From Isoetes taiwanensis (lineage: Eukaryota; Streptophyta; Lycopodiopsida; Isoetales; Isoetaceae): DNA of 64,000 nucleotides. The stretch's first letter is position 1; every line of letters starts with the position of its first letter. Positions 10,380 through 22,329 of this stretch are shown in pieces. The notes under the pieces were generated by a model, which did no database searches, was not told the origin of the DNA, and worked only from the letters and a program-made list of their open reading frames with translations. A program made the position numbers and the translations under genes. The stretch spans positions 1,205,109 through 1,269,108 of the forward strand of contig JAJEKV010000027.1 in NCBI GenBank assembly GCA_021234155.1, given 5' to 3'.

Positions 10380-11640
10380 GTAAAAGATTCCCCTAGATTT
10401 CTGAAGATGGGCCCAAGGTTCCTTTAGATTCTGCAATATTCTATGTAGATTCCCGTAGATTCTTGCAGATTCTATGAAGATTCCCCTAGATTCTCCAACA
10501 TTCTATCAAGATTCTCAAAGATTTTCGTAGATTTTCTAAGATTGTCTTGAGATTCCCCTAGGTTTTCAAAGATTACCCCAAGATTCATCTAGATTTTTCA
10601 AGATTCCATGTAGATTCTCTTAGATTTCCTAAAATTCTACAAAGATTCCCTAGAATCTCTAAGATTCTCTTGAGATTCCTCTAGATTCTCTAAGATCCTA
10701 TGAAGATTCCCCTACATTATTCTAGGTTCTTAAAGATTTTATCAAGATTCCCTTAGATTCCTTTACATTCTCAAAGATTCTCTCTTGAACCATGTAGATT
10801 CAGATTCTATAAAGATTCCCCTAGAATACCTAAGATTCTCTTGAGATTCCTCTAGATTCTTTAAGATCATATGAAGATTTCCCTAGATTTTTCAAAATTG
10901 CACCAAGATTCCCGTAGATACCCTAGATTCTTAAGATTCTACGGAGATTCCCTAAGATTCGCCCAGATTCCCAAAGATTATTCCATGATTCCTCTAGGTT
11001 CCTAAAGATTCTATGAAGATTCTCCTAGATTATTCAAGATTCTATGAAGATTCTTTTAGATTCTTTTAGATTCCATCAAGATTCCCTTAGATTCTCAAAA
11101 ATTTTAGGAAGATTCCCCTAGATTTCCAAAGATTCTCTTGAGATTCTCTTAGATTCTCTTGGATTCCCAAATATTCTCTTAGATTCTTAATGTTCTACAA
11201 AGATTCCCCTAGATTCTTAAGATTCTACAGAGATTCCCCTAGATTTTATTAAGATTCCCCAAGATTCTCCAAAATTCCATCTAGATTCCCATAGATTCTT
11301 AAAGATTTTATGAAGATTCCTTTAGATTCTTTTAGATTCTCAAATATTCATTTCAGACTTCCAAAGATTCTCAAAAGATTCCCCTAGATTCCAAAAGAAT
11401 ACCCCAAGATTCCTCTAGATTCTCCGAGATTCTATCAAGATTTTCCTAGATTCTCTAAGATTCCATTAAGATTCCTCTAGGTTCTTAAAGATTTTATCAA
11501 GATTCCCCTAGATTCCCCAAGAAGCGCTTGAGATTCCTGTAGATTCTTTTGAGATTCCTCTATTTCCATAGACTCTATGAAGATTCTCCTAGATTCCCTC
11601 AAGTTACTATAGATTCCTTGAATCTCGAAGATTCCAAAAA
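10380..11640. repeat. AGATTC degenerate array A (~10-11 bp period)
   Basis: About 1.25 kb built of the hexamer AGATTC (variants agattt, agatcc) followed by 4-5 variable bases, for example agattcccct, agattctcaa and agattctatga in series. Counted intervals are mostly 10 or 11 bases. The variable tails follow recurring themes (cccct, tcaa, tatga, tcttg). No coding potential. The same array type recurs at 12.25 and 16.9 kb, each next to a shared companion sequence. Confidence 0.9.
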
Positions 11641-12245
11641 GATTCTTAGTGTTCGATCACGTTGGCTACAGCGACGACAAAATAGTGGCAAAGCACCACT
11701 CATTAGAAAGCTCTCGACGAGAGGAGTCCAATGGCGTCAGTCCCACCTTCATCCGACCCCTCTACTGCAAGCTATGTGCCTTTGAAGGCGATTAAACAGA
11801 AGCCATTCATAAATGTTTTGCCACCTCATTACCTTTTTATTAATGAAAGTGCCACCTCACCTCCTTCTAAAAAAAATCAAGTTAATATTAAAAAATTAAA
11901 TGGCTAAGATTTATGCTCACCTTTTGATCTAACGGCTAAGATCTGCTACACCAAATCACCTTTAAGGAACCTTCCTTGCACATTCCTTACAAAAAATCAA
12001 GGGCTATGATTTATCCTTCCCCTTTGATCTGACGGTTCACAGATGGGATGTATGCCTCCATGCATGACTCATGCATGCCCCCATCAAAATCTAAGGGCTT
12101 ACACTACGCCACCTCACCAACTTTTTATCCAAGGGCCAAGATCAAAAGTTTATATGTAATGTGCTATTTTATGACCACCCCCATGAGTTTCTATATACAT
12201 ATTAAGATACAAGTTTATTATTATTTAGGGCCTACACATTTCCCC
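11640..12245. repeat. companion sequence of the AGATTC arrays, copy 1
   Basis: Directly after array A. It shares long matches with 17975-18540: gaaagctctcgacgagagga, accttcatccgacccctct / accttaatccgacccctct, gccacctcattac, gatctaacggctaagatctg, aaggaaccttccttgcac and the atgcatgcccc cluster. It ends at ttattattatttagggccta, which also precedes array C. It has no ORF. Confidence 0.8.
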
Positions 12246-12450
12246 TAGAATTTCAAAGATTATCCCAAGGTTCGCATATATTTTCGAAGATTCTATGTAT
12301 ATTCTCCTAGATTCCCTTAGATTATATGAAAAATCCTTAAGATTCTCTAGGATTCCATTAAGATTCTTCCAGATTATGAGAGTTTATCCCAAGATTCCTC
12401 TAGATTCCCCAAGATTCTGTGTATATTCTTCTACATTCCTTTAGATTCTA
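12245..12450. repeat. AGATTC degenerate array B, short
   Basis: About 200 bp of the same hexamer pattern (aagattcctctagattcccc and relatives), starting directly after tttagggcctacacatt as at array C. Confidence 0.8.
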
Positions 12451-12459
12451 TGGTCAAGA

Positions 12460-13515
12460 TCTCACTTTCAAGATTCAACGCTGCAAATTGACTTCACCGA
12501 TTTATGTGCACCACACATCAAAGTGTGTTTATCTCTACACAAGTATATTGTTATATAGGTATCCATGAAGTTGACTATATGAAAAGCACGCACTATAAAT
12601 GATATAAATATCTTTAGCCCCCTTTTTGTTAAAATTCCATGAAGATCTAAATTGTGCCGATAAAAATAGCTGGTAGAAATAATAAGATTCTTAAGTACAG
12701 GATCGAGATCAATTGGCAATCAAGTTCGCATGTTTTGATTTAGAATTCATTCGAACCTTTATAGCCACGCTATAAAGTACATTATAGCCTGTTTCTACCT
12801 CCAGGCTACCGAAGTTGTGAACGTTAACTTGTTCTAGCATCGTTATATTTCAAAATCATCTCAATTGGGAGTGCAACTTTAGGCTACTGAGTTAACCCCA
12901 TCATCTATGTATAATGTGTCGACACACATTTCCAGCCTACTGAAGTTGTGATTCTTTTATGTCAATTGATCCAAGTTCCAAACTTTGGTTTCTGCGTCCT
13001 CGGTCATCTTATTTTTAAAACCTTCCTAAGTATGATTTTTTACCATTCTTGTCAGAGCGTTCTAAATAGCAAATGAATGTTGACGTTGTAGTTGTAGATA
13101 AAACCAGTTTGTTATTGGATTAAACATCAATGTCAAGGCCGGAAATTGAAGGCAATAAGCTTGTCACATTATAACCTGCATTGTATGACTTTTTGACAGT
13201 ACACTTGCATAACCTGCGCAGAACACATAATATTTAGCGGGGTTGCAGAAACAGAAGCTTTCTCAAAAGTCTCATTATGAAATCTTCAGATACATGCACA
13301 GTGCATCTTGTATTTAGGATTAAAAGAAGGACTGTTCTATGCTCCAAGGATTTCACAATATATTCCTCAGCTGAATCTTCACTCTTATGTTTGCAAGGCA
13401 ACCTTCATTTCTTGCAATTATGTCAATCTATAAGCTAAATAATCTCTAGCATGGTAGAAATCTCGTCTTCTAACTCCATAGATATAAGTTCCCAAATACC
13501 CCTATGCCTGGAAAA
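12460..13515. other. intergenic, no gene seen
   Basis: At 12480-12560 ttatgtgcaccacacatcaa and aagtgtgtttat resemble the distal end of the AGATTC companion (compare 16.82 and 18.51 kb), so a truncated unit probably ends here. Beyond that, to 13.5 kb, I see no ORF or repeat I can support. Confidence 0.4.
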
Positions 13516-13755
13516 GATATTGCCTTTACTATTGCTAACTACATAAATTTATGTTTCCAAGTTAGCTATTGATGCTTAGAACCAATGTCATGTTTCAAAA
13601 TTCGAGTGTGGGAATCAATATACACGCAAGGATTTGATATTGCCTTTACTATTGCTAAGTAAGTAAATTTATGTTTCCAAGTTAGCTATTGATGCTTAGA
13701 ACCAATGTCATGTTTCAAAATTCGAGTGTGGGAATCAATATACACGCAAGGATTT
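13516..13755. repeat. 120-bp tandem duplication
   Basis: Units 13516-13635 and 13636-13755 are almost identical, starting gatattgcctttactattgc and ending cacgcaaggattt. Only about three differences are visible, near the start (ctaactacat versus ctaagtaagt). The high identity implies a recent event. The unit contains no recognisable gene part. Confidence 0.95.
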
Positions 13756-14992
13756 GATACGATCGTACATCAGGTGGAAGGTGAAAGGATTGCTTGGTGC
13801 ATATGACCATGCAATTTTCGCTCAAGCAGTAAGTTTTCTTTTATGAGGGAAAAACAATTTTATGTGGTTCATGTTGCTTTGTAGTCAGAGTAATCATGGG
13901 CAGCATATGTAAAGCTTTGTAGAGAAAGTGCAAGCAAGGGATAGTTTCTGACCATATTTTAGTTTAATGCCATGTTAAAAGCTGGAAGCCAATTAGTTCA
14001 GTACGGTAGGCTATTCCATATTTGCAAACAGGAGAGTGGAATGTTGCTATGAGAATATGTCCCCGCATGGTTCAAATCAGGTAAACGCTCCTCCTGGGTT
14101 GTAAATCTACAGAAAACATAGTTCCATCCTTCCAGTGATCTAAGAATCATATAATTTCATGCCCAAATTTCAATGGGCTTAAAAAGCCTGAGAAACTCAA
14201 GAAACCAAGAAAGAAGGAAACAACGCAAAGCCCAAATTTGTAAAAGGCTCAGAAGTAAGAAAGATAATGAAGCTGAGTTAGGCTCCATGCACAGCGATAT
14301 TATTGCATGCTAATGCCAAAAACATATCAACAACAATATCCGAGTAGGATTCTTAGAGAATAATGGTTGGGATTGGCCTTGGCACAATCTCAAATCTACC
14401 TCTCTAAGCAAGATCCAACTGGACCAAAAGGCAGCAGCAAATGTTTGTATCTTTCTTGACACACGTCATGAGAACCTGCATAACATAAGCAAAAATTATT
14501 GGAATACTATGCCACTTTAAAAAAATAAATTGGTGATGAGATTCCTAAAGCAAATGGACCATGTGAACAGAGTTAGGATAGCTAATGGCGATTTCCCATC
14601 AACTGTGGATTGCATTAGCTTCCTGTTGGCTGCACTTGTAGATTTTCTATCAGAATTAGAAAATGAAAAAACCAAGGTTCACTTTCACTTTCATCCCATA
14701 AGAAAGATCTGTCTCAAACTAATAGCCAGAAAACTCAGATGGTCTAAATGGAGGCATTTTTTAATCTAGCACAGGCATAAGCAGATGAACAAATAAGAAC
14801 TTTAGGACAAAGTAAAGCTCGTCAACAGACTGCATAACCTACCATATATACTGAGCCCTAACCTGAATTCAAAATTATAAAAGGTAAGAACGTTCTACCT
14901 TGGTAATATCCATGTCTTATATGTTTGTATCTCCAGCAAAGTTGATACTTTTTAAATGCCTTTGCAAAGGGCACAATCATAGCTAGATGTCA

Positions 14993-16211
14993 TCATATAT
15001 CCTTTCGCGGAGCCATCATTTTCCTTCTCATTTCTGCTTGCACAGAATGATAAAGAATAAGGCATCGTCTTCCAGCATCTTGATCGGTCGATTCTTCACA
15101 ATTTAGAATGCCAGAATCTTGGGATAAGGCAGAGGCAGATGCAGATGCACCACTTTCGGAAGAAGATGCATCAAAAAAATCGTAACAAAATCTACCTATT
15201 TCATAACTGAAACCTGCCAAAAATAAATAAATAAAAACACAAGGTCAGGACTTACTAAATATTGCTCATATTTGATTGGAAAGCTGGAACCTCATCATGA
15301 GGCCAAAATTCTGGAATTGTTGTCCCAAATTTGAACATCCAGCATACACCATGTCTACATGACCATTATACAGCATAATAGAATCTTACCTCCACAAAAT
15401 TTCATAAAACACAGAGCCAACAGCATTGTTTATGTCAGGATTCTGCATTTTGAGTTTTAAGGGATGCACCTTCCCTTTGTTGGCAAAATTTAAAAAGCAA
15501 GTTAGAATATGTAATAATATATGTAGAAGGACATTACCAGAAGGAAACTTTAACCATGAGCTAAGAGTAGCTGCATGTATATGATCTGAAGCCGAGTTCC
15601 TTCAACATGGCAACATAAATAAAAAAAAAGGAGCTTACCACAATGGTTTACCAATCATGTAGAGCAGACACAAAAATTTAAAGGGCAAACTCCTCCCTTT
15701 CTATAAATGTGCCAGAATGAAAAGATGGAGAGCTGGTCGCAAGCCTGCTGCTGCAGTTTGGAGATGGGAACCCTTCTACGGCTTTGCTTCAAGCTGAAGA
15801 AGGTACCAAGGCCGCTAAATTCCTTTACCAAAACTTTTTTGTTCTGAAACAATTACTGGCAGAAAATTTGAGACAGGGCGTCCTCTGCAGGTTAGCCAGA
15901 AAGATCTTATTGGCTCATCACAAGAGTACATTGTTTCCACAACAGGATTATGGAGCAGCCGTTATTCCGTCCAACTGAGCCCAACCGATTATGAAGGCAC
16001 TTTCCCCAAAGGGTTATAAACCAACAGAATGACCACAGCTCCTCTCTTTCAGCCTGAGATCAACCGGAATTACAGCAAGAGCAGCCTGAATAGGCCTCAA
16101 GAAACCACAGAACTTAAAATCCGGCCCAGCCTCAGCATCCAGGCGAAGGAATGACGACGCACTGCCGAAATCAACCCGATCTGATAGAAGAACTCCGATT
16201 TTTGAAGCCAT
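14993..16211 (-). CDS. candidate spliced gene, product unknown
   Basis: The minus strand has an ATG at 16211 opening MASKIGVLLSDRVDFGSASS and continuing ..LRPIQAALAVIPVDLRLKER before a stop near 16015; a GT donor is available within it. A middle piece at 15852-15655 reads SGLGTFFSLKQSRRRVPISK. A candidate terminal exon starts at about 15213 after a tttggcag acceptor, reads EIGRFCYDFFDASSSESG, ends AEMRRKMMAPRKDI and stops at 14993. Joining phases were not resolved and I recognise no family. The open frames and splice-like borders on one strand favour a gene, but a decayed copy is equally possible. Confidence 0.3.
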
Positions 16212-16559
16212 GATTGAAGTTATGAGCTGAAGATGCCGGATTCTGCAGAAGAGTTGCTGTTCTCCCGAAAATAGTCTGATTCCTGTATTTTTACCTTGCC
16301 CCTTCTTCAAACCTACGCCCTTCTCCTTCTTCAAGCATGTAACCCAAGATTATATTGTAAGCATCCTAAATGATCGTACCACATCCTTTTATGGCTAACA
16401 TTGCACAAATTGCCACGTTGTGCCAAATATTGGCTTTTATTGAATTTTTTTTTCTATCTTGACACCTCGTCATCTAATAATAAATGTTGTGCCCTCATAA
16501 TGTGGTGTGAATTTCTTCGCATCTTCTTTAGCCTCTAATTCAATGGTCAAGATTCAAGC

Positions 16560-16890
16560 TAGTCCTATCCAACGGTTCAGGCATGGGCAGCAGAATCATT
16601 ACATACAATAAATTCCTAACCTGTAGTTTCTTGGCAATTTCGATCCCCATAACCTCCTAGATATATTTAAGCACCGAGATTGCACCTCCCCTCTGATCCA
16701 ACGGTTTAAAGATGGGGGCATGCCCCATGCATGCCCATACATGCCTATACACTTAAATGTGCGGCCAAGATTCAACCTCTCGGATTCGACGGCCTAGATG
16801 AAGACCAGCAACTGATGTGTCCCACACATCAAAGTGTCTTTATATATATACAAGTTTATTATTATTTAGGGCCTACACATTTGGAGAAGG
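16560..16890. repeat. companion sequence of the AGATTC arrays, distal part
   Basis: Matches 18360-18530 over ctctgatccaacggtttaaa, atgcccatacatgcctatac, tgtgcggccaagatt, cggattcgacggcctagatg, tgtgtcccacacatcaaagt and gtctttatatatata. It then passes through ttattattatttagggccta into array C. It is the end of one unit abutting the start of the next. Confidence 0.8.
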
Positions 16891-17970
16891 ACTAAGATCC
16901 TATGAAGATTCCCTCGGGTTCTCCAAGATTCCATCAAGATTCCCCTAGATTCTCAAAGTTTCCATCAGGATTCCCCTATATTCCCAAAGATTCTCTCAAG
17001 ATTCACATCATTCCCCAAGATTCTATATAGATTCTCCTAGATTCTCTAAGATCCTATCAAGATTTCCCTAGATTCTCAAGTAATCCATGAAGATTCCTCA
17101 GATTCCTGTAGATCCTCTTGAGATTTCCATAGTCCAAAGATTCTCTTGAGATTCCCCGAAATTTTCAAAGACTAACCTAAGATTTCTATAGATTCCTCAA
17201 GAATCTATCTAGATTCTCTTAGCTTCCCTTACATCTTATGAGGACACCCCTGGATTCTCAAAGATTCTCTCGAGAATCCCATAGATCCGCCAAGATTATA
17301 TGTTGATTCTCCTAGATTCTCTAAGATCCTATGAAGGTTCCCCTAGATTCTCAAAGATCCTTTTGAGATTCCACTAGATTCCCTAAGGCTATATTCAGAT
17401 TCCTCTAGATTCCATGAAGATTCCTCTAGATTCTTTTAAATTACCATAGATTTCGTAAAATTCTAAGAAGATTCCTTTAGATTCTCTAAGATTCCTTAGA
17501 TTCTCAAAAATTTTATGAAGATTCCTCTAGATTCTCCCAAGATTCCCATAGATTCCCCAAGATTCTATATAGATTCTCCTAGATTCTCTAATCCTATGAA
17601 GATTCCCCTAGATTCTCTAAGATTCCATCAAGATTCCCCTAGATTCTCAAACATTTATGAAGATTCCCTTTGGATTCCTCAGAGGTTCACAAAGATTCTC
17701 TTGCGATTCCTATAGATTCCTAAAGATTCTAATAAGATTCCAATAGATCCTCAAAGATCCCATGAAGATTCCCCTAGATTCTCTTAGTGTATCATAGATT
17801 TCGTTAAGATTTATGAAGATTCCATTGGATTCCACTAGATTCGCAAAGATTCTCTTGTGATTCCCATAGATACTTAAAGATTCTATTGAGATTCCTCTAG
17901 ATTCTCAAAAACCCAGGAAGATTCCCCTAGATTCTCGTAACATACCATAGATTCTATTAAGATTCTAAGA
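16890..17970. repeat. AGATTC degenerate array C
   Basis: About 1.1 kb of AGATTC-based units of 10-11 bp (agattcccctagattctcaa and variants), like array A. It is followed directly by the companion sequence at 17975, giving the same order, array then companion, as at 10.4-12.2 kb. Confidence 0.9.
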
Positions 17971-17974
17971 TAAG

Positions 17975-18540
17975 AATATTCTAGGATCCGATCAACTTAG
18001 CTCCAACTATGACGGAATGGTGCCAAAGCACTACTCATTGGAAAGCTCTCGACGAGAGGAATCCAAAGGCATGGGCCCCACCTTAATCCGACCCCTCTAG
18101 TGCAAGCTACGGGCGTTTGAATGCGATTAAGAAAAATGAAGCTTCCTAGAAAGTCCATCTAATAAATGTTTTGCCACCTCATTACATTTTTATTAATGAG
18201 GATGCCACCTCACCTCATTTAAAAGAAAAAATATAATTTAATATAAAAACTTAATGGCTAGGATTTATCCTAACCTTTTGATCTAACGGCTAAGATCTGC
18301 TACACCAAATCACCTTCAAGGAACCTTCCTTGCACCTTCCCTACAAAAATCAAAGGCTATGATTTCGCCTTCCCCTCTGATCCAACGGTTTAAAGATGGG
18401 GGGCATGCCCCCATGCATGCCCATACATGCCTATACACTTAAATGTGCGGCCAAGATCCAACCTCTCGGATTCGACGGCCTAGATGAAGACCAGCGACTC
18501 ATGTGTCCCACACATGAAAGTGTCTTTATATATATAATGA
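17975..18540. repeat. companion sequence of the AGATTC arrays, copy 2
   Basis: The fullest copy of the companion, from gatcaacttagctccaacta through gaaagctctcgacgagagga to the distal block tgtgtcccacacatgaaagt and gtctttatatatata. Copies 1 and 2 differ by scattered substitutions and small indels, so they are old. No ORF and no clear terminal inverted repeat. Confidence 0.8.
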
Positions 18541-19889
18541 TAATGATATAATAATAAAAGCAAAATGTAGTTTGTGCAGAGCATCTCGGCCGTCAATTTC
18601 TTTTCCCACAACTTTCATTTTGGACCGTCAGATCATGACTATTCTTATTGTAACCTCTATCTCGACCCCTTCTTGACGTTGCTATGTGGAGCCCTATGTC
18701 GACCCTTTTTTAGGGCGTTAGCGGTTATTGAGAGTCCGGTAGATTTCTAGGATGCACCATTCTACTGGGTGATTCTTGCTCCGCGGCTTTTCGAGCATCA
18801 ATTTTCCTGCCCTCAAATCGCTTCCTTTGGGATCTTTTTCCTTACTCTTGCATCATTTTCGGCTTCCGTAGCCTCATTCCTTTTTCTAGGCAAGGGTAAT
18901 CGTGAGTACTTCTCTAGGTCCGTCGAAATCGTTTGCCAAATACGTTTCTCATTTCGGTAGCATGCTATACAAGGTTTTGGATTTCTTGCAATGGAGCTTC
19001 GGGGCGGCCATGACTGAAGATAAGAGCCATTTTCGTCCGCGGTTCTTGCTTCTTTTGGGCATGGCATATGTGGTTTCGGCAAGCAAACACCTTTTATGGT
19101 AACAAAGTCGGATTGGCTCGCTTTTGCGCCTACATTCTTCGCCCGGTCACCGGGATTGTGGGTTGTGGATCGAGAGCGCCTTCAACGCTCTCCAAGTTTA
19201 GGTTTTGTTATATCTTTGGATTTTTCAAGCATCAAAAGAACGGGTTCGCTTGCCCAAAGAAGAGTTTCGTGTATTACGTGGTTTGATTTACGGTTTCCAA
19301 GTTTGCTCACCTCCATAAGGTATATTTGTTATCTGCAAAATTGAACCCATCCGCTTGGCATATCATGTTTGAATCGAGTAATCCATCCGTTATTCAACAT
19401 TTGATCTTTGGCAAAGCAATGCTTTGATTTATTGTCATGTGTTACGGCTTTTTCCAGAACTTTTCTAAAGCTCTATTTTATGACGTTCTTTTTTATTGAT
19501 TTGCGCAGAGCTTCGCCATTCCTCGCATCCTCTCACAATTTCTTGGATCGAAGTTAAAACTTTTAAATCATATTCCCCTACCCAAAGAAGCAAACCGCTG
19601 GAAATCTTCTAATCTTTTGGAAACTTGACAAATCCGGTGTTACATTGTAAGCAAACCTTTTCAAGTTCTAAATTTTTGTAAGCACTCATTCCAAAGAACA
19701 TGACATATATTGTTTAGGTTTATTGAGTGGAGCTTTGGAGCAGCCATGCCCGAAAGCATTGACATCTTCTCGCTCGGATTTAAAAGCGTGAGAAGATCCA
19801 ATTGGAAAGGAACGGCGTTTATGGCACCACTAATAATATCGTGGTTGCCGAGCCAGAACTCGTGAACTTTTGGAACCGGAAAATCAAAT
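18541..19889. other. intergenic, weak ORFs only
   Basis: Several overlapping short frames occur on both strands (for example plus 19096-19344), with no recognised domain and no consistent frame preference. A phrase related to tggagcttcggggcggccat at about 18991 recurs near 19735 (tggagctttggagcagccat), hinting at an internal duplication. No gene is called. Confidence 0.35.
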
Positions 19890-20652
19890 ATGGATAGCGG
19901 TAAAGTCAGGTCAAACAGTCAATATGGTGATAAACATGGGTACTCATGCAGTTCAAGTAGTAGTTATCTAGGCAGTTGTCTAACTGGCGGTAAATTGAAT
20001 ATTAGTTCATTAGGTGAGGAGAGTAATGAGGACAATGGCAATAAGGAGACTACCAGCATTGGCATTTGTGACAATGAGAACCATTTTTCACATCAACATG
20101 CATTTTCAATGGACTTTAAAGAGGGATGGAAAGAAATTTGTGGCAGTATAGGAGCGATGGGGACAAGAAAAATGGAATAGTTGGTAAGCTTGCAGATGCA
20201 TTATCAAGTGAAAAGATCAGGAGGATAGAAGTTGGAACATCAGTAGTATCTCCTCCTCCTCCCAATACAGAAGCAGTGAAAGATGATGAAGAAGAATATA
20301 TGCTGGTACTGTGTGTAAGTCATATGCCAGGTGCAAAAGTCATTTCTTTCTATTCCTCCACAACTGGCCTTCCTTATTTATCTAACATGGAGGAAGCTAT
20401 CACTATCAACAACCCACATATGCTTTTGTTAGGTGCTCCAAGTATAGTGGATTAGCAAAGTCAATGCATGGATGTGTGCATGCATTGAAATGGCGTTCTA
20501 TACATGCAGGTTTTCCGTTTAACAAGTTTATTCAACGGTTGTCAGCTGTTTTCCCAGGGGGATCCAGGTGTGTGGAAGAAAGATACGTTTTTTTTCCTCG
20601 GAATAATTTAATGTTTACTATGGCACAGGTTGCAGAGCAGGTGCTTTTTTGA
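19890..20652 (+). pseudogene. unrecognised coding remnant, frame-shifted
   Basis: Three successive plus-strand frames look protein-like. 19890-20180 starts MDSGKVRSNSQYGDKHGYSC and is Ser/Asn-rich. 20126-20455 reads KLADALSSEKIRRIEVGTSV, EEEYMLVLCVSHMPGAKVIS, ending in a stop. 20464-20652 reads MHGCVHALKWRSIHAGFPFN. They overlap or abut in different frames, as in a decayed ORF with two frameshifts or missing introns. No family is recognised. Confidence 0.3.
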
Positions 20653-20839
20653 AGCCCTTGTTTAACAATATGAAAAACAAGGGAATGCAGGAAATTGGGG
20701 CATCAAAGTCAATAGTTTATGGAACAAGGAAGAGGATAATTGGGGTAGTTGGCCTGGCGATTCATCTGACTGAGTTTTCACAGCAGAATGTATCATTAAC
20801 ATTTTATTATCTAAATGGGATTATTAAATCCATTTGAAT

Positions 20840-22200
20840 GCAATTTCAATTATACATGCAACTTGTGGACACAATTCGCCTATATGATTTGAGCTTCAAC
20901 GAATAAGATGATGATGCTCACAATACTCTTTCAACTTTAATGCAGGATAATCAGAGTAGACATAACACATGGGATTAGTATACCTCTCAGAGTATCACCA
21001 CTGTGCAAGACATGGTTGATGGTCGCACTCCAATAATATGTCTTTAAGGTAATTTGCATTCAAATTAGAAGTAATTTAACATGTTATATGTGATGTGGGT
21101 TTGAGATGATTCTCTCTCAGATGTTAGTTAGAGTTTTGATGGTGAGGAAGCTTACCGCTTGCTAGAAATTTTTGTGCTTTCGAGGAGTTCTGTAAGTGGC
21201 TTTGCATGATAATAGTTGAAACTGTTCGATGGACTATAACAATATGAAGCATAATTTTCACAAAAATGTTGTCCAAGGATGTTGTGTCTTGGAATGCAAC
21301 AATTTTAAGGTGTGCACAACATGACGTCTGCAGGGAAGCTGACTGGTTTTTCAAAAATGTTTAACAGTATATCCTCATGCAAGGCTTCCTCATGTAATTC
21401 TATATTAATAGACTGAGCAAGTTGCTTGCTTTTGAACTGAACATTCATTTTTGAACTTAAACATTCTGAAGAAATGTTTGCAAGGAAAGTTCAACAATAC
21501 AATGGTTAAAGTCTTATCATCAGTAGGGGTGTACTACAGGTGTACTCTAGGAAATAGTGGATGTTGCATATATCAAGTTTGTCTCTCTACCATATTGAGC
21601 AAGAAACGATTTCTAATTTTTATAGTGTACTCAGAATTACAAATCCTGCAAGGAGATCTATAGTTTTATATTTGCAGAAAGAAAACAAGAGCGAGATCGA
21701 CAATCTAAAATTAAGAGAATTTTAAGCAATATCCTTTGGCTATTTCTATTGTCTATTTCCATGCCTCTTTGATGTAGACAATCCTTTGCCCATCATTTCT
21801 CCGACCGTCATTTCTCCAATAAGAAGACTTGAAGCTACCACTGTCAATTTCCAATTTATAATGAGACTAGCTATAACTCTTGGGTCGGCATCTACATGTA
21901 CATAACCTATTTGCACAATGGCTCTACTAAGTTCACATGTTTTTATAAATCAAAATATTACCATTACCATATTTGCCATAAGCCTACCATTATCGTTTTG
22001 GGTGTCTCAAAATTATTTAAGGCCATTGGATGCTGGCATATGCCACAGCATATGCCATGGGGCGAATTTGGAGCCCTCAAACGCAAGTCAAGATGGGGTC
22101 AAAACCCCCATCTTTGACTTACCCCTAATATTTTATTAAACCATTGAAGAAATATGATGCTTCACAATTAGCAGCCAAACAAAAATAATAAACAGTGAAA
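20840..22200. other. intergenic, no gene seen
   Basis: A/T-rich sequence with only short scattered frames. No repeat matching other parts of the window was noticed. Confidence 0.4.
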
Positions 22201-22209
22201 ATAGAAAAT

Positions 22210-22255
22210 GATGAGCCTGGGGAGTCGAACCCCAGTAGAAGATCCCACGCTCATC
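22210..22255 (-). ncRNA. tRNA-minihelix-like locus (acceptor stem plus T arm)
   Basis: The minus strand folds as GATGAGC, a 13-base link, CTGGGG-TTCGACT-CCCCAG, then GCTCATC. The 7-bp outer stem is perfect and stacks directly on a perfect 6-bp T-like stem with a 7-base TTCGACT loop; GGTTCGACTCC equals the box B consensus. There is no room for D and anticodon arms, so this is not a normal tRNA. It may be a truncated tRNA pseudogene or the head of a SINE. The next bases (about 22256-22302) form a second hairpin, gcatactagg..atctc with gagagat..cctagtatac around an aaac loop. Confidence 0.55.
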
Positions 22256-22329
22256 CAGGCATACTAGGCATCTCAAACGAGAGATCCCTAGTATACCTAG
22301 GGGCCGAAGCCCACTAAGAAACAAAAGAA

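Noticed and set aside
16014-16334. Upstream start of the 16-kb frame at 16334
   Set aside because: The N-terminal extension is basic low-complexity (KKEKGVGLKKGQGK); the ATG at 16211 gives a more protein-like start, though neither is proven.
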